This document shows positions 6,768 through 10,538 of a stretch of 10,538 nt of DNA, one piece after another (within the stretch, counting starts at the first letter, position 1; the number at the start of each line of letters is the position of its first letter). The notes under the pieces were generated by a model. That model saw only the letters and a list, made by a program, of their open reading frames with translations, made no database searches and was not told the DNA's origin. Both the position numbers and the translations under genes were made by a program. The stretch comes from an uncultured Ignavibacteria bacterium (GTDB lineage Bacteria > Bacteroidota > Ignavibacteria > SZUA-365), in contig CAJXSA010000118.1 in NCBI GenBank assembly GCA_913060595.1, positions 1 to 10,538 on the forward strand. The letters are read 5' to 3'.

Positions 6768-7562
6768 ATGGAGAGTTTTGTCTTTCATCCCATAGGTGTC
6801 CTTTCTTCTCCCCGCAGGAACCGGTACGACGTTCCGCGGCAGGGAGTGCTGGACGATACGCATGAAGCGCGGGTGCTGCTGCACGAAGGACAGAATTTCG
6901 AGCAGGCGATCGACGACCTGCGCGGCTTCGAGCGCATCTGGCTGCTCTACGTTTTTCATCGCAACGAGGGATGGAAGCCGCGCGTGCAGGTGCCGCGGCA
7001 TCGGAAAGACAAGGTGGGAGTGTTCGCCACGCGCGCGCCCTACCGTCCGAATCCCATCGGACTGAGCTGCGTGCGACTGCTGGAGGTGGAGGGACTGATG
7101 CTGCGCGTCACCGAATGCGACCTGATCGACGGCACGCCCATACTGGATATCAAGCCGTACGTGCCGTACGCGGACGCCTTCCCGGACGCAGCCGCGGGCT
7201 GGGTGCGGGCAGAGGAGGAGAAGTACCGCGTCCAGCTCGCACCACGCGCCATGCAGCAGCTGCTCTGGCTGCGTTCGGAGGACATCGACATGCTGCCCTT
7301 CATCGAGTCGCAGCTGGAAGCGGATCCCATCGAGGGCGACCGCAAGCGCGTCTCACCGATGGATGAGGAATCCGGGCGGTACGAACTCGCGTACCGCACC
7401 TGGCGCGTGGTGTTTCACGTGGACAACGATGAGCACATCGTGCACGTGGAAGCCGTCCGCTCGGGTTACACTCCCGAAGAACGCGCCTCCGATGACGATC
7501 CGTACGAAGACAAGCAAGTTCACCGCAACTACGCAGAGGAATACCCATGGCCAGGAAAATAA
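6768..7562 (+). CDS. trmO: tRNA (adenine37-N6)-methyltransferase TrmO
   Basis: 264 residues from ATG 6768. TrmO (formerly YaeB/TsaA, UPF0066) uses S-adenosylmethionine to methylate t6A37 to m6t6A37 in threonine tRNAs reading ACY codons. The order of conserved blocks matches the E. coli protein: N-terminal FVFHPIGVLSSP, VPRQ, GFERIWLLYVFH, then VGVFATRAPYRPNPIGLS and DLIDGTPILDIKPYVPYADAFPDA. The C-terminal part (about 165-264) corresponds to the TrmO tail region, ending in a hydrophilic, acidic extension that makes it about 30 residues longer than the E. coli enzyme. ATG 6768 is preferred since the E. coli protein starts at the equivalent place; an in-frame TTG at 6750 with GAGAG upstream (6739-6743) remains possible. 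Clear SD for 6768 is lacking. It overlaps the next gene by 16 bp. Confidence 0.93.
   Translation: MESFVFHPIGVLSSPRRNRYDVPRQGVLDDTHEARVLLHEGQNFEQAIDDLRGFERIWLLYVFHRNEGWKPRVQVPRHRKDKVGVFATRAPYRPNPIGLSCVRLLEVEGLMLRVTECDLIDGTPILDIKPYVPYADAFPDAAAGWVRAEEEKYRVQLAPRAMQQLLWLRSEDIDMLPFIESQLEADPIEGDRKRVSPMDEESGRYELAYRTWRVVFHVDNDEHIVHVEAVRSGYTPEERASDDDPYEDKQVHRNYAEEYPWPGK
7535..7540 (+). promoter_or_regulatory. Ribosome binding site inside trmO for the DUF2461 gene
   Basis: AGAGGA lies six bases before ATG 7547, within the last codons of trmO. It supports the overlapping start and shows the two genes are read from one message. Confidence 0.7.
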
Positions 7563-8254
7563 ATCCCTTTGAACAGGACGTGCTCCCACCGTTCGACGGA
7601 TTTCCGAAGGAAACAATGCGTTTCCTCAGGGACCTGAAGAAGAACAACGACCGCGACTGGTTCAACGAAAACAAGCCGCGTTACGAGCAGCACGTGAAGG
7701 AGCCGATGCAGCAGCTGCTCTCCACGCTCGCCGCGCGCATGAAGGGCGTGCATCCGGAGATCGTGCTGGAGCCGAAGAAAGCGATGTATCGCATCTACCG
7801 CGACGTGCGATTCAGCAAGGACAAGTCCCCGTACAAAACCTGGATCGCTGCGGCATTCACCTTCCAGGGGTACGATCGCAAACACGATGCGGCGTATTAT
7901 TTTCACATCACGCCGGGCGAGGTCGGCATCGGCGGGGGACTGTACGCGCCAATGGGTGACCGGCTCAAAAACCTGCGTGCCGCCATCGATCGTGACGCCA
8001 GTGCCTTGCGCACCATCACCGCGGAGAAGAGTTTTGTTCGCATGTTCGGGGAAATGGTCGGCGAAGAGCTGCAGCGCGTACCGCGTGGATACGACCGTGA
8101 TCATCCGGACGAGGATTTGCTGCGAAAGAAGCAGTTTCTCTGCTGGAAGGAGCTGCCGACCTCAGCGGTGCACCAGGCGGATTTCGCGGACGTACTGGTC
8201 GAGCATTTCACGGCGATGACTCCCTTCATTCGCTACCTCGTGCAGAACTCCTGA
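7547..8254 (+). CDS. DUF2461 / TIGR02453 family protein of unknown function
   Basis: 235 residues, a normal length for the family. Family hallmarks in order: FPKETMRFLRDLKKNNDRDWFNE (the FL-L--NN-R-WF block), the RIYRDVRFSKDKSPYKTW block near residues 84-101, then YYFHITPGEVGIGGGLYAP near 119-138. These Arg/Lys/Asp-rich conserved blocks suggest an active or binding site, but no biochemical role is established that I know of. No signal peptide or membrane segment is seen, so it is likely cytosolic. It starts within trmO (16-bp overlap, SD AGAGGA), so the two are co-expressed. The stop codon touches that of the converging phosphoesterase gene with no space between. Confidence 0.9.
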   Translation: MARKINPFEQDVLPPFDGFPKETMRFLRDLKKNNDRDWFNENKPRYEQHVKEPMQQLLSTLAARMKGVHPEIVLEPKKAMYRIYRDVRFSKDKSPYKTWIAAAFTFQGYDRKHDAAYYFHITPGEVGIGGGLYAPMGDRLKNLRAAIDRDASALRTITAEKSFVRMFGEMVGEELQRVPRGYDRDHPDEDLLRKKQFLCWKELPTSAVHQADFADVLVEHFTAMTPFIRYLVQNS

Positions 8255-9466
8255 TCAGGCGACCGGCTGCCGCGTCAGCCGGTACATGGGCATCTCCGTG
8301 GGACAGCCCAGCCGGTAGGGGAACCAGTGTCCCGCGCCCGCGCTGACATAGAGCTTGTGCCCGTCGCGCTCGTACAGTCCCCACATGTATCGCTCCGGGT
8401 TCAGCGCGTAGAGGAGACTGCGGCCGTTGAATCCGATCTGTCCCCCGTGCGTGTGCCCGGCCAGCGTCAGCGGTATGTCCACTTCGGCGGCCCGGTCGAA
8501 ACCCGTCGGACGGTGGCTCATCAGGATGGAGAAGGCGTCCGACGGCGCATCCTGCATGGCCCTGTCGATACTGTTGGCGAAGAAATGATCCGGACGATTG
8601 CGCATCGAGCGCGGATCGTCGGCACCTGCGATGTACAGCGGCGTGCCGCCGACGTCCACTGCCGTCCCACTGTCGAGCAGCAGGGGTACCGGCCCGCGCT
8701 CATAGGCGCGGATGATGTCCTTGATGCCGCGGAAATACTCGTGGTTGCCGATGGAGGCGAAGGTGCCGTAGCGGCTGGGGATTTCTCCCGCGAGACGCAG
8801 CGCGTCGAGGTAGGTGGGCGCATCATCGGAAAAATCCCCTGTGATGAGCACGAGATCGGGACGCTGTGCGCTGGCGAGCGTTATGATGCGCTCGAGGTCG
8901 TCGAAGCCGATGAAAAACCCGACATGCACATCGCTGATATGCAGGATGCGCAGTCCTTCCAGCGCCGGCGGCAGCGTGGGATAATGCAGCGGAATTTCGG
9001 GAATGCGCGGATCACGGTATGCGGAGGCGATGCCGGATCCGCCCGCGGCGAGCGCGAGTGTCGGGAAGACGGCCGCCGTGGTGGTGAGAAGACGGCGACG
9101 GGTGGGATCCGGAAGCGTTTCGCTTTTGCCGGATGCGACACGTTTGCGTCCTATCCAGCCGACGAGTCGGTCGATGGAATGGAATACGGCACTGAACGGG
9201 AGGGAAAGCATCAGCGCCACACCGAGCACGAACACGAGGGAGGTCAGCGTCGCGCCGACGGCGATGAACAGGTCGATCTCCAGTGCGATGCCGCCCGCCC
9301 ACAGCGCGAGTCCGAGCAGTCCGGCGAGCGGAAGACCATAGGAGAGACGGCGCACCCAGCGAAGCTGCCACCAGTCGCGGTGCAGCAGTTTGAGCAGCGA
9401 AATCTCGACGATACTGAGGATGGCGATGGCCACCATGCTGAAAATGACGGGGAAATACACCCTCAT
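8255..9466 (-). CDS. Membrane-anchored calcineurin-like metallophosphoesterase (YkuE/YaeI type)
   Basis: 403 residues from ATG 9466. The N-terminus has about three hydrophobic segments (near 4-28, 43-60 and 66-95). A twin-arginine-like stretch follows, RRRLLTTT at 123-130, with a hydrophobic run to about 148. The catalytic domain (about 170-400) carries the whole metal-binding set: D179 and H181 (ISDVHVG), D211 (TGDFSDD), N241-H242-E243 (GNHEYF), H318 (MSHRP) and H338/H340 (AGHTHGGQ). Related YkuE/YaeI enzymes hydrolyse phosphoesters at the membrane, YaeI being linked to lipid substrates; the substrate here is unknown. The domain probably faces the periplasm, an inference from the Tat-like motif. 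ATG 9466 is preferred to the upstream TTG 9496, since it gives a clean membrane N-terminus and has AGAGAG a few bases upstream. The gene is transcribed alone, divergent from the beta-propeller gene. Confidence 0.9.
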   Translation of the reverse strand: MRVYFPVIFSMVAIAILSIVEISLLKLLHRDWWQLRWVRRLSYGLPLAGLLGLALWAGGIALEIDLFIAVGATLTSLVFVLGVALMLSLPFSAVFHSIDRLVGWIGRKRVASGKSETLPDPTRRRLLTTTAAVFPTLALAAGGSGIASAYRDPRIPEIPLHYPTLPPALEGLRILHISDVHVGFFIGFDDLERIITLASAQRPDLVLITGDFSDDAPTYLDALRLAGEIPSRYGTFASIGNHEYFRGIKDIIRAYERGPVPLLLDSGTAVDVGGTPLYIAGADDPRSMRNRPDHFFANSIDRAMQDAPSDAFSILMSHRPTGFDRAAEVDIPLTLAGHTHGGQIGFNGRSLLYALNPERYMWGLYERDGHKLYVSAGAGHWFPYRLGCPTEMPMYRLTRQPVA

Positions 9467-9578
9467 GGGAACACTCTCTTGCCTGCAGCGGTACAACGTC
9501 TGTTACGCGTCACCTCGAAATTCCAATGTCCGGCGGTCGGGCGCTGCGTGCACGCGTGCTGAATTTGCCCTGCTGTCC

Positions 9579-9611
9579 TTGTACAATACATCTGTCTTTA
9601 CTACCATTGTA
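9579..9611. promoter_or_regulatory. AT-rich dyad region in the divergent phosphoesterase/beta-propeller spacer
   Basis: The spacer 9467-9655 holds an 8-bp palindrome TTGTACAA (9579-9586) and the inverted pair TACAAT (9582-9587) and ATTGTA (9606-9611). TACAAT could be a -10 element for the + strand gene starting 69 bp later, but no convincing -35 is seen at proper distance. It is the only clearly AT-rich part of the spacer, so promoters for one or both genes probably lie here. Confidence 0.3.
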
Positions 9612-9655
9612 AGTGCCCGACCACCTTCTCCACTTTTCAGGAAACGAGCAAAGCT

Positions 9656-10538
9656 ATGAAACAATTCCTTACCTCCTTCGCTCTCCTGCTTTTTGCACTC
9701 CCGTTTCTGCATGATATCGCTCCCGCCCAGGAAACTTTCGTGTATGCGGCCCTGACAGACGAGGGGAACCTCGCCGTTGTCAACCCGAAGACGAGTCAGC
9801 TCCTGCAGCGCATCCAGGTCGGCCGCGACCCGTTGTACGTGGTGGCGAACGCGGATAAAAGCCGTCTGTACGTGAGCAATACGGGAGATATCACCGTTTC
9901 CATCGTGGATCTCGCCGAAGCGCGGGAAGCGCAGGTGCTGCGTCTCCCCGTCAACCGCCGCGGCATCAACGCCGGCGTGATGATACGGAACTGGGAGGGC
10001 ACGCGCATTTACGTGGCCGAGCGCGCCGACGATCCCGCGCGTGACCTGCGCGTCTACGTGATCGACACGCAGAAAGAAAACATCATCGCGCAGTTCGACG
10101 CGGGACGCCGCATCAACGCACTCGCGATCTCATCAGACGGCACGAAGCTTTACGTGGTCAACAAAGGCGAAGGCGTCCGGGTGTTCGATACGCAGACGAA
10201 TCAGCCCATGGGCAGCCTCCCGGTGATCAAGGGCCATGAGGCCGATCTTTACGGCATGGCCTGCAGTCCGACGAAAGACCTGGCCTACGTGTCTTACGGC
10301 GCCGCCAACAAGCTGCAGGCGATCAACACGGCCACGAACAAGGAAAGCGCCGTGATCGACATGCCGAAATATCACACCGGCGTGCAGAAGCAGATCACCT
10401 TCTCCCCGGACGGCAAATATGCCTTCGTCATCAACGACAAGAAGAGCTTCCGGGAAATAGAGGGTGTCAACGTGATCGACGCATCCAGCAACGACGTGAT
10501 CAAGATTTTCAACGCGGGCAAGGTGCTACAGGGACTGG
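9656..10538 (+). CDS. Secreted YVTN-type beta-propeller protein (3'-truncated by window edge)
   Basis: The frame is open from ATG 9656 to the window end: 294 residues visible, no stop. Residues 1-24 form a signal peptide (MK, hydrophobic LLLFALPFL, cut near APA|Q), so the protein is exported. The rest is a chain of short beta-repeats typical of YVTN/lactonase-like seven-blade propellers: FVYAALTDEGNLAVVNPKT, RLYVSNTGDITVSIVDL, RIYVAERA, KLYVVNKGEGVRVFDTQT, LAYVSYGAANKLQAINTAT and YAFVINDK, each with an N-x-x-T/D-type turn. At least six repeats are present. Such proteins bind ligands or partners or are electron-transfer relatives of cytochrome d1, but no haem ligand or catalytic residue can be assigned here. 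GAG at 9646-9648 is a weak SD seven bases upstream of ATG. Confidence 0.88.
   Translation, partial: MKQFLTSFALLLFALPFLHDIAPAQETFVYAALTDEGNLAVVNPKTSQLLQRIQVGRDPLYVVANADKSRLYVSNTGDITVSIVDLAEAREAQVLRLPVNRRGINAGVMIRNWEGTRIYVAERADDPARDLRVYVIDTQKENIIAQFDAGRRINALAISSDGTKLYVVNKGEGVRVFDTQTNQPMGSLPVIKGHEADLYGMACSPTKDLAYVSYGAANKLQAINTATNKESAVIDMPKYHTGVQKQITFSPDGKYAFVINDKKSFREIEGVNVIDASSNDVIKIFNAGKVLQGL

Noticed and set aside
6536..6769. N-terminal extension of the dehydrogenase from 6769
   Set aside because: The extra 78 residues are unlike ALDH proteins, run through dyads and tandem repeats, and an SD precedes ATG 6535.
8327..9562. Long + strand frame (411 codons) opposite the phosphoesterase
   Set aside because: Mirror frame of a gene with a full metallophosphoesterase motif set; the product is low-complexity Arg/Glu/Gly-rich with no domain.
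1..10538. CRISPR array, tRNA/rRNA genes, insertion sequences, phage or toxin-antitoxin genes
   Set aside because: No regularly spaced repeats, no cloverleaf-like sequence, no transposase or integrase motifs and no small paired toxin-like frames were seen on either strand.

Overview
The window is GC-rich bacterial DNA, densely packed with genes. It looks chromosomal, with no sign of phage, plasmid or transposon functions. Starts follow GGAG/AAAGG/AGAGGA-type ribosome binding sites, one of them driving a TTG start. The gene mix is a soluble PAS/GAF histidine kinase led by a receiver domain, stand-alone receivers, a secreted PapD-like protein, a GapN-like dehydrogenase, TrmO, a DUF2461 protein and a YkuE-type phosphoesterase. 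This would fit a free-living member of the Bacteroidota/Chlorobiota/Ignavibacteria neighbourhood or a similar GC-rich Gram-negative lineage. That placement is an impression, not a computed result.

Region 1 (1-4905, all + strand) is a signalling block. It opens with the 3' part of a large cytoplasmic sensor histidine kinase (receiver, degenerate PAS, PAS, GAF, PAS, GAF, HisKA, HATPase). A CheY-like single-domain receiver follows 53 bp later. Its stop codon overlaps the TTG start of a signal-peptide-bearing PapD-like beta-sandwich protein. A 146-bp leader with two hairpins and a 10-bp palindrome then leads to a second single-domain receiver. The block therefore has three receiver domains, one kinase, no DNA-binding output domain, and an exported protein translationally coupled to a receiver. 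It is the most system-like part of the window.

Region 2 (4906-6767) holds a minus-strand GapN-like aldehyde dehydrogenase. It converges on the receiver gene across a short spacer with a terminator-like hairpin. Its 232-bp divergent upstream region carries a dyad (AATACGG-N8-CCGTATT), a third copy of that heptamer, and three tandem 14-bp repeats. In the enzyme the usual general-base glutamate position is glycine, with a glutamate two residues further on.

Region 3 (6768-8254, +) is a two-gene operon: trmO (tRNA m6t6A37 methyltransferase) overlapping by 16 bp a DUF2461/TIGR02453 gene. It converges with no spacer at all on a minus-strand membrane metallophosphoesterase (8255-9466). The two stop codons together form one TGATCA palindrome.

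Region 4 (9467-10538) is a 189-bp divergent spacer with small palindromes, then the 5' part of a secreted YVTN-type beta-propeller gene that runs off the window.

Ten genes or gene parts would be an overcount: eight are complete or partial protein genes on the list below plus the second receiver, nine in all. I see no RNA genes, CRISPR arrays, insertion sequences or integrase/attachment signals, and no gene-free stretch longer than 300 bases.
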